64,000 nt of DNA from Planctomycetota bacterium (lineage in GTDB: Bacteria > Planctomycetota > Planctomycetia > Pirellulales > Pirellulaceae), in assembly GCA_016872725.1 (NCBI GenBank), contig VGZC01000008.1:60037-124036 (forward strand). Reading direction: 5' to 3'. The notes under the pieces are model-generated. The model worked only from the letters and a program-made list of their open reading frames with translations. It was not told the origin of the DNA and did not search any database. The translations under genes and the position numbers were made by a program. The stretch's first letter is position 1. Each line of letters starts with the position of its first letter. This document shows positions 1 through 9,006 of the stretch, in pieces.

Positions 1-1060
1 CGCTCGAAAGGTCGCCCTTGACGAGTTGCCTTTGGAACGCGGCCGCTCCTTCGTCGAGCAGATCGGCGGCCTCGGCGCTCGGGAATCGCCGAATCGGGTC
101 CGGAGCGATCAGGCCTCGAATGAACTTCATCAGCAGCGTGTTGACGGTCACTTCCGAGGGGAGCAGTTCGTGCAGCCGGTGCGGCAGCGAGCGTTTGGAC
201 TCGAGCAGTTCGCGATACAGGGCCAATCCGGCGAACGGCGATCGGCCCGCGAGCATCTCGATGAGGACATAGCCGAGCGACGCGAGGTCGCCGCGCGCGG
301 AACAGTCGGTGCCTTCGAGCACCTCGGGCGCGGCGTAGGCGGGCGTGCAGGTGCGCGGAAGGGGCGGCGCATCGACGGGGAACGCCGAGCCCGTATCGAT
401 CAGCTTCGCGTTGCCCGTGCACTTGAGCATGACGTTGGCGGGCTTGATGTCGCCGTGCACGATCCCCTCGCGGTGCAGCGCGCCGATCGCGCCGAGGCAC
501 TCGCGGACGATCGCCATCGCGACTCCCGCCTTCAATCGCGATTGCGACGGGCCCGCCGTCACGACCACGCGGTTGATGTACTCCCAGCGCCGCGCGCTCA
601 CCCGCTGCTGGATGCGGCTGAGCATCGACGGCTCGAGCAACCGCTTCAGGTCGTACCCGTCGATCCACTCCATCACCATCATGCGGATCCGGTCGCGCAC
701 GACGAAGTTGTGGATATCGAGCAGATTATCGTGTTGGATCATGGCGACGCGCGACGCGATCGTCGCGATCCGCGTCATCGCGGCCTCGTAACTCGCCACG
801 TCACTGAAACGCGCGGGCGAAAAGACCTTGAGCGCCACGGGCAGCGTGAAACCGTCCGACCCGCGCCGGTCGGTCAGGTAGACGACTCCCTGGCCGCCTT
901 CCCCCAACTTGCGGATCAGCCGATGATGGGTTGTCCAACTGAGCCGCATGTCCTTGACGACGATGCGCTCGTAGTGGGCGGCCAATTCGTTCTCGTGGTG
1001 GACCTCGCGCCCGCCCGGCGTGATCGTGGCGTTTTCGAAAAGATGGGTCGTATTGAGCAT
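1..1060 (-). CDS. Serine/threonine protein kinase, 3' part outside the window
   Basis: Cytoplasmic Hanks-type kinase that should transfer phosphate from ATP to Ser/Thr of unknown targets. The 353 visible residues contain the whole catalytic domain: glycine loop GEGGQGVVYL (53-62), ATP-anchoring Lys78 in VALK, catalytic loop HGDIKPANV (203-211), metal-binding DTG (222-224) and the AAPE segment (243-246). The frame runs out of the window without a stop, so a C-terminal region (often transmembrane or sensory in this phylum) is missing from view. Two motif positions are unusual: HRD is HGD, a non-RD loop often taken to need no activation-loop phosphorylation, and DFG is DTG. Both catalytic aspartates and the lysine remain, so activity is likely. 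The ATG at 1060 lacks a clear ribosome site, and a 15-bp tandem duplication lies just upstream. Confidence 0.93.
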   Translation of the reverse strand, partial: MLNTTHLFENATITPGGREVHHENELAAHYERIVVKDMRLSWTTHHRLIRKLGEGGQGVVYLTDRRGSDGFTLPVALKVFSPARFSDVASYEAAMTRIATIASRVAMIQHDNLLDIHNFVVRDRIRMMVMEWIDGYDLKRLLEPSMLSRIQQRVSARRWEYINRVVVTAGPSQSRLKAGVAMAIVRECLGAIGALHREGIVHGDIKPANVMLKCTGNAKLIDTGSAFPVDAPPLPRTCTPAYAAPEVLEGTDCSARGDLASLGYVLIEMLAGRSPFAGLALYRELLESKRSLPHRLHELLPSEVTVNTLLMKFIRGLIAPDPIRRFPSAEAADLLDEGAAAFQRQLVKGDLSS

Positions 1061-1065
1061 GTCAC

Positions 1066-1095
1066 CGCGTCGTCCCGTGCCGCGTCGTCCCGTGC
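1066..1095. repeat. 15-bp direct duplication upstream of the kinase
   Basis: Two perfect adjacent copies of CGCGTCGTCCCGTGC sit immediately upstream of the kinase start codon. The duplication occupies the place where a ribosome-binding site or leader would be. No function can be assigned. Confidence 0.6.
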
Positions 1096-1213
1096 CGCGA
1101 CGGACCCCGCGCTCCTCCACCGCGCCGAGCGCGGTGCGGTCCGTCCGCGCACCATGATAGTCGACGGTCGGTCCCCGAGGAAGGCGGATTGAAACGACCC
1201 GTTTTCGAAGGCC

Positions 1214-2191
1214 CTATCGTGGCCCGCCCTCGCGGCCAGGGACGGGAAAGCCGAGCCGTTTGTCGACCAGGTTGCGGAGCGGCTCGCCGCGCAGGTAGCG
1301 GCCCAGGTTGTCCGCGATGAGGTCGGTCGTCCGGTCGATGCGTCGAGCGGACTGCGCGCCGACGTGCGGCGTGATGAGGACGTCGGGAAGGTCCCAGAGC
1401 CGGCTTGTCGGCGGCAGCGGCTCGATCTCGGTGACATCGAGTCCGGCGCCGCCCAAATGGCCCGATTCGAGGCTCGCGACCAGATCGTCCTCCACAACGA
1501 TCGGACCGCGCGCCACGTTGATCAGGATCGCGCCGCGCCGCATCCGCGCGAGCCGGGGGCCGTCGATAAGGCCGCGCGTCGCGTCGTTCAGCGGCAGGCA
1601 GAGGATCACGATGTCGCATGCGGCGAGCAGATCGTCGAGTCGATCGGCGGGCCACACCGCGCGCACGTGATCGGGCGCGTCGTGGGGCAACATGTCCGTC
1701 GCGAGGATCGTCGCGCGGAACGGCGCGAGAACCTCGGCGATCCGCCGGCCGTTGCCTCCAAACCCCACGATCCCGACGACCGATTCGTGGAGATCGCGAG
1801 TCGGCCGCCGGATGAACTCGCGCCGTTGCCGCGCCCGGAAGAACGTCGGCAACCCGCGCAGCAGGCCGCACAGCAGGGCCATCGTCTGTTCGGCGACGGG
1901 ATCCGCGAAGACGCCCGACGCGCTCGTCACCACGATCTCCGACGCGATCACCTCGGGCGTCAGACAATGGTCCAGCCCGGCGGCCGACGATTGGATCCAC
2001 TTCAAACGGCCTCGACGAACGACGTCCATCCACGGCACGGGGACCTTCGCATGCCCGAAATAGAGGTCGGCGTTCAGGAGCTCGGCCGCGATCCGATCCT
2101 GTCCCGCATCGACGATCTCCGCGCGGGGCGCGATCGACGCGAGCCGCGCGATATGGGCCGGTTCCGCCGGGTAACACAAGACGATGCGCAT
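1214..2191 (-). CDS. D-2-hydroxyacid dehydrogenase
   Basis: NAD(P)-dependent dehydrogenase of the D-isomer-specific 2-hydroxyacid family (glyoxylate/phosphoglycerate dehydrogenase type), 325 residues and of normal length. It interconverts a 2-oxoacid and a D-2-hydroxyacid; the exact substrate cannot be read. The Rossmann motif GFGGNG is at 143-148. The catalytic triad is visible as Arg228 (NVARGP), Glu257 (TEIEPLP) and His276 (PHVG). The start at 2191 is chosen because GGAAGGAA precedes it by about 5 nt. A longer upstream frame to 2383 is open but not family-like. It is divergent from the DoxX operon and separated from it by about 190 bp. Confidence 0.93.
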   Translation of the reverse strand: MRIVLCYPAEPAHIARLASIAPRAEIVDAGQDRIAAELLNADLYFGHAKVPVPWMDVVRRGRLKWIQSSAAGLDHCLTPEVIASEIVVTSASGVFADPVAEQTMALLCGLLRGLPTFFRARQRREFIRRPTRDLHESVVGIVGFGGNGRRIAEVLAPFRATILATDMLPHDAPDHVRAVWPADRLDDLLAACDIVILCLPLNDATRGLIDGPRLARMRRGAILINVARGPIVVEDDLVASLESGHLGGAGLDVTEIEPLPPTSRLWDLPDVLITPHVGAQSARRIDRTTDLIADNLGRYLRGEPLRNLVDKRLGFPVPGREGGPR

Positions 2192-2251
2192 ACCGTTCCT
2201 TCCGCGGAATCCAAGGCCGCGGGGCGGACCGCGCGCGACACGGGCCTCCGC

Positions 2252-2280
2252 TTGGCGAAGCCTTGGTCTTGGACCATAAT
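2252..2280 (+). promoter_or_regulatory. Predicted sigma70-type promoter for the DoxX operon
   Basis: The -35-like TTGGCG (2252-2257) is followed after 17 nt by the -10-like CATAAT (2275-2280). Transcription would start near 2287, upstream of the GAGGAG ribosome site at 2369-2374. The in-frame ATG at 2263 lies inside this promoter, which argues against it as the translation start. This is inferred from sequence only. Confidence 0.45.
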
Positions 2281-2382
2281 GCTCGGGTCGAATGTACGAC
2301 ATGCCGGGCGAGTTCGCCACGCCGCGCGGGGTCCGGCCGCGGGGCTCATTCGCCGGACAGCGCGCACCGAGGAGACACTCCA

Positions 2383-3324
2383 CTGACTCGATCCACGCGC
2401 CAACTCGGCCTTTCCGCCGGTATCACGTTGATCGGACTCCGACTCGTCATCGGATTCCATTTCCTGAACGAGGGTCTCGAAAAACTCGTCCATCCCAAAC
2501 CGTTCTCCGCCGTGTTTCTCGAGAACGCCAAGGGCCCGTTCGCGGGGTGGATGGGTGGCCAGGTCTGGGACGCCGACGGCCTCGCGAGGCTCGGTTACAC
2601 CCCCGGCGCCGACGGCAGCCCGTTTCCGACGATCGAGACGGCGGAAACGCGCGACCATTGGGAGTCGTTCCGCCAGCGGATCGTCGCGCACTACGCGCTC
2701 GATGGGACCAAGGAGGCGGAATCCAAGAGGGTGCTGCGAGCCTACGAGGAACTGCTCGACGCCTTCGTCGCCGATACCGAGCCGGACGTGATCGAGTATT
2801 TCTCGGGAATCGAGCGGCGCGAGCGGTATCGCGGCGAGGCGTGGAGGCACGAGGTCGCGACGCTTCGAGGGCAACTCGCCGATGTCGAATCCAAATTGAA
2901 GACGAAGCGGGGTCCCTTGCTGGCGCAGGTCGACGCGATGTGGAGCGGACTCGAACGCGATCTCAATGCGATCGGCGCGACCGAGGGCGGCCGACGCGCA
3001 CTGCGGATCGGGCGGCTGCGCCCCGGCGCGCTCGACTCGGTCGTGATCGACGCGGTCATTCCCTGGTTCGATCTGGTCGTCGGCGCCAGTCTGCTGACCG
3101 GATTGGCCGTACGGGTTTCGGGAACATTCGCCGCCCTGTTCCTCGCGATGGTCGTCGCGTCCCAATTCCCCGGATCGCCCGGTTCGGCACCGACCTGGTA
3201 TCAAGCGATCGAAATGGTCGCCTTGTTCCACCTCGCGGCGATCGGCGGCGGACGTTGGGGTGGGCTCGACGCGATCCTGGCCCAGTGGTGCTGCCGGAAA
3301 TGTCGTTCCAAACGAGGTACTTGA
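2383..3324 (+). CDS. DoxX-family membrane protein with a large insert, probable CTG start
   Basis: Integral membrane protein of the DoxX type, about 313 residues. The first membrane segment covers roughly residues 8-28 and ends in the family-like GFHFLNEGLEKL. A soluble insert of about 190 residues, rich in charged heptad-like helices, then separates it from three membrane segments in the C-terminal 90 residues. DoxX proteins are linked to thiosulfate or quinol oxidation and stress tolerance, but the role here is unknown. The start is unusual: a CTG at 2383 lies 8 nt after a strong GAGGAG site, and no ATG, GTG or TTG is well placed. The alternative ATG at 2263 adds 40 non-conserved-looking residues and overlaps a predicted promoter. 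The next gene begins 3 nt after the stop, so the two are probably co-translated. Confidence 0.85.
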   Translation: MTRSTRQLGLSAGITLIGLRLVIGFHFLNEGLEKLVHPKPFSAVFLENAKGPFAGWMGGQVWDADGLARLGYTPGADGSPFPTIETAETRDHWESFRQRIVAHYALDGTKEAESKRVLRAYEELLDAFVADTEPDVIEYFSGIERRERYRGEAWRHEVATLRGQLADVESKLKTKRGPLLAQVDAMWSGLERDLNAIGATEGGRRALRIGRLRPGALDSVVIDAVIPWFDLVVGASLLTGLAVRVSGTFAALFLAMVVASQFPGSPGSAPTWYQAIEMVALFHLAAIGGGRWGGLDAILAQWCCRKCRSKRGT

Positions 3325-3327
3325 TTC

Positions 3328-5142
3328 ATGAATGTCTCTCCGGAAGCCAAGGCGGTTGGACGGGATAACTACTATGAAGCCGTCGGTGTGAACCGCCGCG
3401 AGTTCCTCCAAGGCATCCTCGCCGGAGGCGCGGTGGCCGGCGGCGCCGGGCTCGGCGCGGCCTATTTCGGTTACGGCAAGGTCGGCGACCCGCTGCGCGT
3501 CGGCGTGATCGGAACGGGCGACGAGGGCAACGTCCTGCTCGGCGCCATGTCGCCTGAATATCTGCGGGTCGTCGCGATCTCGGATATTCGTCCGTCGAGC
3601 ATCCACCGCGCGTTCTTCGGGGATTGGGCGAGCCCCGTCGCGATCGCCGCGCGGCCGGGACTTCTGTCGGTCTACGGTTGGACCGAACAACAGGCTCGCG
3701 AGAATGTTCGAGTCTACGACGCGTCCAACGGCGGCTATCAGGCTCTGCTCGCCGATCCGAACGTCGAGGCGGTCGTGATCGCCCTTCCGTTGCACTTGCA
3801 CGCCAAGGCGGCGATCGACGCGATGAAGGCGGGCAAGCACGTCCTGACCGAAAAGCTCATGGCGCACAATGTCGCCCAATGCAAGATCATGACCCGGTTC
3901 GCTCGTGAGAAGAATCTGATGCTCGCCGTGGGCCATCAACGCCATTACAGCATCCTGTACGACAACGCGGTCAACCTGCTGCGTTGGGGTTTGCTCGGCG
4001 AAGTCCACCACATCCGGGCCCAGTGGCATCGCGGCAATCTACCGGGCCGGGATAGCTGGCAGCAGCCCGTTCCCGGGGGACAAGCCCCGGCGGGAGGCGG
4101 AAAGCGGGTCGATCCGATCGCCGGACAACTCGCCTCGTTCCGCAAGCAATTCGAGTCGGCCCGCGATCCTCGGGAAAAGGACGAATTGTCCCGGAAGATC
4201 GTGCAATGGGAGCAATGGGACGCGGACAAGGCGGTCAAAGCCGAGGATTTCGGCTACATCACGCGGACATTCGGCAACCTCGAACGGTCCGCGCTCGAGG
4301 AACTCGTCCGATGGAGGCTCTTCGAACGCACGGGCGGAGGTTTGATGGCCGAACTCGGAAGCCACCAGCTCGACGCCGCGTCGATCTTCATCTCGGCCCT
4401 GCGCCGCGACGGCAAGAAGGCCCATCCCCTTTCGGTGCACGCCGTCGGCGGCCGCCATCTGTTCGCGAACGATCGCGATTCGGACGATCACGTCTACTGC
4501 ATGTTCGAGTTCCCCGGACCGGGCTACGATCCCGAGTTTCCGGTCGGCTACTTCGATCCCATTCGCCTCGTTCCCGACAAGAACGTGGGTGTGCCCGCGT
4601 TCGAACAGGATCCGGAGAAACGGGTCGTCGTCACCTATTCGTCGATCAACGGAAACGGGTTCGGCGGCTACGGCGAAGTGGTCATGGGAACACGGGGCAC
4701 GCTCGTGCTCGAACGCGAGCAGGAAGTGATGGTCTACCAGGATTCGGATACGTCGACGCGGATTGGAGTCAAGTCGGGCGCGGGCGGTCCGTCGATGGAC
4801 ACGCAGGCGAGCGGTAACGCGGCGGCCGTCGCGAAATCCGCCGAACCGACGCAGGTGAGTCGCGGGTATCGCGAGGAGCTCGAACACTGGGCCTACTGCA
4901 TCCGCAATCCGGATCCGGCGAACGTGCCGCGCTGCCGCGGCGAAATCGCGCTCGGCGACGCCGTCATCGCGCTCGCCGCCAACATCGCCATGAACAACTC
5001 GCGCGTCGGATTGGGCGGCTACCTTCCGTACCAGGAATCCTGGTTCGACGTCGATAGTGACGATATCCCGTCACCCGTCGATCCGGCGACAAAAAAGGCC
5101 GTGCTGTCGTTCGAGGAAGAACACAAGAAACTGATGGGCTGA
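3328..5142 (+). CDS. Tat-exported Gfo/Idh/MocA-family oxidoreductase
   Basis: NAD(P)-dependent sugar or inositol oxidoreductase of the Gfo/Idh/MocA family, 604 residues, longer than the usual 350-400. The N-terminus has a twin-arginine signal (NRREFLQG at 22-29 followed by a Gly/Ala-rich hydrophobic stretch), so the protein is probably exported folded with its cofactor. The Rossmann motif GTGDEG is at 62-67, and the EKP-like motif that shapes the active site appears as EKLMAH. The extra length lies in the C-terminal substrate domain. It sits between a DoxX gene (3 nt upstream) and an isomerase-like TIM-barrel gene (76 nt downstream), a pairing expected of a planctomycete sugar-derivative pathway. 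The substrate is not predictable. Confidence 0.93.
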   Translation: MNVSPEAKAVGRDNYYEAVGVNRREFLQGILAGGAVAGGAGLGAAYFGYGKVGDPLRVGVIGTGDEGNVLLGAMSPEYLRVVAISDIRPSSIHRAFFGDWASPVAIAARPGLLSVYGWTEQQARENVRVYDASNGGYQALLADPNVEAVVIALPLHLHAKAAIDAMKAGKHVLTEKLMAHNVAQCKIMTRFAREKNLMLAVGHQRHYSILYDNAVNLLRWGLLGEVHHIRAQWHRGNLPGRDSWQQPVPGGQAPAGGGKRVDPIAGQLASFRKQFESARDPREKDELSRKIVQWEQWDADKAVKAEDFGYITRTFGNLERSALEELVRWRLFERTGGGLMAELGSHQLDAASIFISALRRDGKKAHPLSVHAVGGRHLFANDRDSDDHVYCMFEFPGPGYDPEFPVGYFDPIRLVPDKNVGVPAFEQDPEKRVVVTYSSINGNGFGGYGEVVMGTRGTLVLEREQEVMVYQDSDTSTRIGVKSGAGGPSMDTQASGNAAAVAKSAEPTQVSRGYREELEHWAYCIRNPDPANVPRCRGEIALGDAVIALAANIAMNNSRVGLGGYLPYQESWFDVDSDDIPSPVDPATKKAVLSFEEEHKKLMG

Positions 5143-5218
5143 CGCCCGACGGACGGGCGGGCGGCCGGAGGCCCGGCGTTTGCGGGCCGCCGATCTTGAG
5201 TCGACGGGAGGTTGCGAC

Positions 5219-6067
5219 ATGGATAAGTGGCCGATCGGCGTCTTTACGAGCGTCGACGCGGGGCTCGGCGTGAAACTCGAAGTCGCCCGCGAACTCGGAA
5301 TCCCGACCATCCAGCTCCACGCCCCCGCCGCGTCGACGCGGACCGCCGAACAGGCCGCGCGGTTTCTGGGACGACTCAACGACTATGGGATCCGGCTGAC
5401 GTGCGTGTTCGGCGGATTCGAGGGAGAGAGCTACGCCGATATCCCGACGGTCGCTCGAACCGTCGGACTCGTGCCTCCGGAAACGCGCGCCGCGCGAACC
5501 GCGGAAATGAAGGAGATCGCCGACTTCGCGAAGAGGCTCGGATGCGACGTCGTCGCCCTCCATCTGGGGTTCATTCCCCACGACCGCCGCGATCCGCTCT
5601 ACGCGCAGGTCCTCGATGTCACACGCGACGTCTGTGACCACTGCAAGCGGAATGGGCAGTCGCTGCATCTGGAAACCGGACAGGAAACGGCCGACGGGTT
5701 GCTCGCCTTCATCGGCGATGTCGCGCGGGACAACCTGTTCATCAATTTCGATCCGGCGAACATGATTCTCTACGGGACCGGCGAACCGATCGATGCGTTG
5801 CGGAAGGTGGGACGTCTCGTGCGCAGCGTGCACTGCAAGGACGGCACATGGGCCGCCGATCCCGGCAAGGAATGGGGGCGGGAAGTTCCGCTGGGCCGCG
5901 GAGACGTCGGCATGGAGAACTACTTGCGAACCTTGCTCGACATCGGCTACCAAGGACCGCTGACGATCGAACGCGAGATTCCGCAGGATCCCGAGCGGCA
6001 GAAGGCGGAGATCGGCCACGCGGCCGGCCTGCTCGCCAATCTGAAAAGAAAGCTCGGCATGGCGTGA
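5219..6067 (+). CDS. Sugar phosphate isomerase/epimerase-like TIM-barrel protein
   Basis: 282-residue protein of the xylose-isomerase-like TIM-barrel superfamily (AP endonuclease family 2 fold), which usually isomerises or epimerises sugars or keto-inositols using a divalent metal. Likely metal-ligand strands are visible: HLETGQE with its Glu, NFDPANM with its Asp, SVHCKDG with its His, and a terminal IERE Glu. The ATG at 5219 follows GGGAGG by 7 nt, so it is preferred over an ATG 39 nt upstream. No signal peptide is evident, so it is cytoplasmic while its neighbour, the Gfo/Idh/MocA protein, looks exported. The two may act in one pathway, which is inference from linkage. Confidence 0.9.
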   Translation: MDKWPIGVFTSVDAGLGVKLEVARELGIPTIQLHAPAASTRTAEQAARFLGRLNDYGIRLTCVFGGFEGESYADIPTVARTVGLVPPETRAARTAEMKEIADFAKRLGCDVVALHLGFIPHDRRDPLYAQVLDVTRDVCDHCKRNGQSLHLETGQETADGLLAFIGDVARDNLFINFDPANMILYGTGEPIDALRKVGRLVRSVHCKDGTWAADPGKEWGREVPLGRGDVGMENYLRTLLDIGYQGPLTIEREIPQDPERQKAEIGHAAGLLANLKRKLGMA

Positions 6068-6146
6068 TCCGACTGGCATCGCGCACCCGTCCGCGCGGCG
6101 TTCGTCCGGGGCGAGTCCTTCGATCCGGTCGGCTCGCGCGCGCCGA

Positions 6147-6563
6147 TCAACTGCGGGCCGCGTTCGAATCCTCGTCGCGCCGGGGCTTTCGGGTAAACCA
6201 CCCAAGGAAATGGAGCGCGATGAGGACCCCCGCCGCGGGAATCGCGTACGTCAGCGCCTTGGGCTGGATAATGACCAAACCGATCAGTGCGACTCCCGTC
6301 GCAAGCAACCACGGCGGGTACTTGCGCATCAGGTCGGCGAGTTGCGGCAGGGCGAGCCACAGGACGGCGAACAGCGTTCCGACACGTATGCAAAAGGCGC
6401 GTGCCGCATCCACCGATGCCCCTCGCTCGAATTGGACCCAGAACAGGACGCCCGCGATCAACAGGCCCACGGCGAGCAGGCCGATCGTATTGCGACGCCA
6501 GTCGCCCGATCGCCGCACCCCCTCGCGCGCGTTTCGGCCCGCGGGATTCCATCGGGGTATCAT
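6147..6563 (-). CDS. Small multi-pass membrane protein, function unknown
   Basis: 138-residue hydrophobic protein not recognised as a named family. Four membrane segments can be seen: roughly residues 26-46, 58-78, 87-100 and 105-122. The N-terminus is basic and the tail charged (TRKPRRDED). The ATG at 6563 is chosen because GAGGAA lies 9 nt upstream; in-frame ATGs at 6602 and 6608 would add a short acidic tail without a better site. It is convergent with the isomerase-like gene and divergent from the SulP/carbonic anhydrase gene. Confidence 0.65.
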   Translation of the reverse strand: MIPRWNPAGRNAREGVRRSGDWRRNTIGLLAVGLLIAGVLFWVQFERGASVDAARAFCIRVGTLFAVLWLALPQLADLMRKYPPWLLATGVALIGLVIIQPKALTYAIPAAGVLIALHFLGWFTRKPRRDEDSNAARS

Positions 6564-6779
6564 TGGGCCGTATTCCTCTGTATCATCCACCGTTTGAACC
6601 ATCGGCATCGGGAATCGTATGTATCGATACGCGATCGGCGAAACCGAAACGCGTGCTTCCGCCAAGTTAACGTCGCCGCACGGGAATGACCAGTCGTCGT
6701 GGATCAGGCCGGCGCCGCGCGCGACGACATCGAAGATCGAGACGCCCCGCCAAACGCGGACCGGCCAATAGGTGCCTCT

Positions 6780-9002
6780 ATGACGCAAACCCGTGTCTTC
6801 TCTTTGGCGACGGTGCCCAAGGACCTGACCGCCGGTCTCGTCGTGTTCCTGGTCGCCCTTCCGCTCTGTCTCGGCGTCGCCCTCGCCTCGAACGCGCCGC
6901 TCATTTCGGGAATCGTCGCGGGGGTCATCGGAGGCATACTCGTCGGGATCGCGAGCGGTTCGCACACGAGCGTCAGCGGACCGGCGGCGGGCCTCACCGC
7001 CGTGGTCGCCGCGCAGATCACCGAATTGGGGTCCTTCTCGGCTTTTCTCCTGGCCGTGCTCATCGCGGGCCTGTTCCAAATCGCACTCGGATCGGCTCGA
7101 TCCGGTTTCATCGCGGCGTATTTTCCGACGAGCGTGATCAAGGGCCTGCTGGCGGCGATCGGGACGATTCTGGTCCTCAAGCAGATCCCGCACCTGCTCG
7201 GCCATGACGCCGATCCCGAAGGCGAGATGGCATTCCGCCAGCCCGATCATGAGACGACATTCTCGGAGTTCGGAGAGATTCTCGCCGACTTCCATCTCGG
7301 CGCCGCCGCGATCGGCGTCGCGTCGATCGTCTTGCTCCTCCTGTGGGACCGCATCCCACGCCTGAAGAAGTCGGTCATTCCGTCGCCGCTCGTCGCCGTC
7401 GCGCTGGGTACGGCGTTGAGCGAGCTGTTCCGCGGGTCCGGCGGATCGTGGGAGGTCGGGATCCAGCATCTCGTCCAGGTACCGATCGCGGAGGAGTGGT
7501 CCGAGTGGTTGGCGTACTTGCACGCTCCGGACTTCACGCAGTGGACGAATCCCGCGATCTACACGTCCGCGCTCACCATCGCGCTCGTCGCGTCGCTCGA
7601 AACGCTGTTGAACGTCGAAGCCGTCGACAAGCTCGATCCACGCCAGCGCACGACACCGGCCAGCCGGGAGCTCATCGCGCAAGGCGCGGGCAATGTCGCG
7701 TCCGGACTCTTGGGCGGGCTGCCGGTCACGTCGGTCGTGGTGCGCAGTTCGGTGAACATCAACGCGGGCGGCCGATCCAAGCTGGCGACCGTCACGCACG
7801 GCGTCCTGTTGCTGACCTGCGTCACGCTGCTGCCCGAGTGGCTCAATCGAGTTCCCCTTTCGTGCCTGGCGGCGATCCTGATCGTGACGGGCTTCAAACT
7901 CGCGAGCCCGCGCCTATTCCGTCAGATGTGGTCGGAAGGTCGAAACCAATTCCTGCCGTTCGCCGTTACCGTCGGCGCCATCGTCCTGACCGACCTGCTC
8001 ATCGGCATTCTCGTCGGTTTGGCCGTCAGCATCGGATTCATCTTGAACAGCAATCTTCGGCGGCCCATCCGACGATATGTCGAGATGCACCTCGGCGGCG
8101 ACGTGCTCCATATCGAACTCGCGAATCAAGTGAGCTTCCTGAACCGAGGGGCATTGCAGCGCGTTCTGTTGAGCGTTCCGCGGGGCGGCCATATCCTGCT
8201 CGACGCCACCGACACCGACTATATCGATCCGGACGTGCTCGACCTGCTCCGCGACTTCCGCGGCGTTACGGCGCCGATCCGCGGCATCGAGGTCAGCATG
8301 GTCGGATTTCGCGGGAAATACGCGTTCGAGGACCGAATCCAATACGTCGATTACTCGACGCGCGACCTGCGCGACGCGATGACTCCGTTTCAGGTCTTGA
8401 AGGTCCTTCGCGACGGCAACGAGCGGTTTCGGTCCGGACAACAGTTGACTCGGGACCTCTGCCGGCAGGCGACGGCGACGGCGGACGGCCAGCATCCGAT
8501 GGCCGTTGTGCTGAGCTGCATCGACTCGCGAACGCCGGCCGAGCTGATCTTCGATCTGGGAGTGGGCGACATCTTCAGCGTGCGGATCGCAGGCAACGTC
8601 AGCAGTCCAAAAATCCTCGGCAGCATCGAGTACGGATGCGCGGTCGCCGGCGCGAAACTGCTGCTTGTCCTTGGTCATTCGCGCTGCGGCGCGGTGACGT
8701 CGGCCATCGAGTTCCTCGGAAAAGGCACCGCGGCGGACGCGACCGGTTGCGGGTTTCTCGATGCCGTGCTGGGCGACATCCAGCGCGTCTGCGACAAGGA
8801 GACGCGGCGGGGTTTCGAGACGTGGGACGCCGAACGGCGCGCCCGTTTCATCGACGCGACCGCGCGCGCGAATGTGCAAGGCACGGTCCGCTCGATCCTT
8901 GAACAAAGCCGCGCGCTCGCCGAACTCCAGCGATGCGGCAAGATCCTGGTCGTCGGCGCATTCTATGACCTGGCCACCTGCGAGATGACCCTGGTCGAAT
9001 AG
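6780..9002 (+). CDS. SulP-family anion transporter fused to STAS and beta-carbonic anhydrase domains
   Basis: 740-residue inner-membrane fusion. Residues 1-425 form a SulP transporter with about ten or more hydrophobic segments and the typical N-terminal PKDLTAGLVVFLVALPLCLG. Residues about 435-530 look like a STAS domain (LLDATDTDYIDPDV). Residues 537-740 are a beta-carbonic anhydrase with all zinc-site residues: Cys580, Asp582 and Arg584 in CIDSR, and His633 and Cys636 in HSRC. The fusion predicts uptake of bicarbonate coupled to its interconversion with CO2, as proposed for BicA/SulP-type transporters with attached carbonic anhydrase. The ATG at 6780 fits the transporter N-terminus; the 27 codons upstream look non-coding. 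Its stop is only 4 bp from the convergent gene's stop. Confidence 0.95.
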   Translation: MTQTRVFSLATVPKDLTAGLVVFLVALPLCLGVALASNAPLISGIVAGVIGGILVGIASGSHTSVSGPAAGLTAVVAAQITELGSFSAFLLAVLIAGLFQIALGSARSGFIAAYFPTSVIKGLLAAIGTILVLKQIPHLLGHDADPEGEMAFRQPDHETTFSEFGEILADFHLGAAAIGVASIVLLLLWDRIPRLKKSVIPSPLVAVALGTALSELFRGSGGSWEVGIQHLVQVPIAEEWSEWLAYLHAPDFTQWTNPAIYTSALTIALVASLETLLNVEAVDKLDPRQRTTPASRELIAQGAGNVASGLLGGLPVTSVVVRSSVNINAGGRSKLATVTHGVLLLTCVTLLPEWLNRVPLSCLAAILIVTGFKLASPRLFRQMWSEGRNQFLPFAVTVGAIVLTDLLIGILVGLAVSIGFILNSNLRRPIRRYVEMHLGGDVLHIELANQVSFLNRGALQRVLLSVPRGGHILLDATDTDYIDPDVLDLLRDFRGVTAPIRGIEVSMVGFRGKYAFEDRIQYVDYSTRDLRDAMTPFQVLKVLRDGNERFRSGQQLTRDLCRQATATADGQHPMAVVLSCIDSRTPAELIFDLGVGDIFSVRIAGNVSSPKILGSIEYGCAVAGAKLLLVLGHSRCGAVTSAIEFLGKGTAADATGCGFLDAVLGDIQRVCDKETRRGFETWDAERRARFIDATARANVQGTVRSILEQSRALAELQRCGKILVVGAFYDLATCEMTLVE

Positions 9003-9006
9003 GGCC

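Noticed and set aside
2263..2382. ATG at 2263 as start of the DoxX gene
   Set aside because: It lies between the predicted -35 and -10 boxes and has no ribosome site; the 40 extra residues look non-coding.
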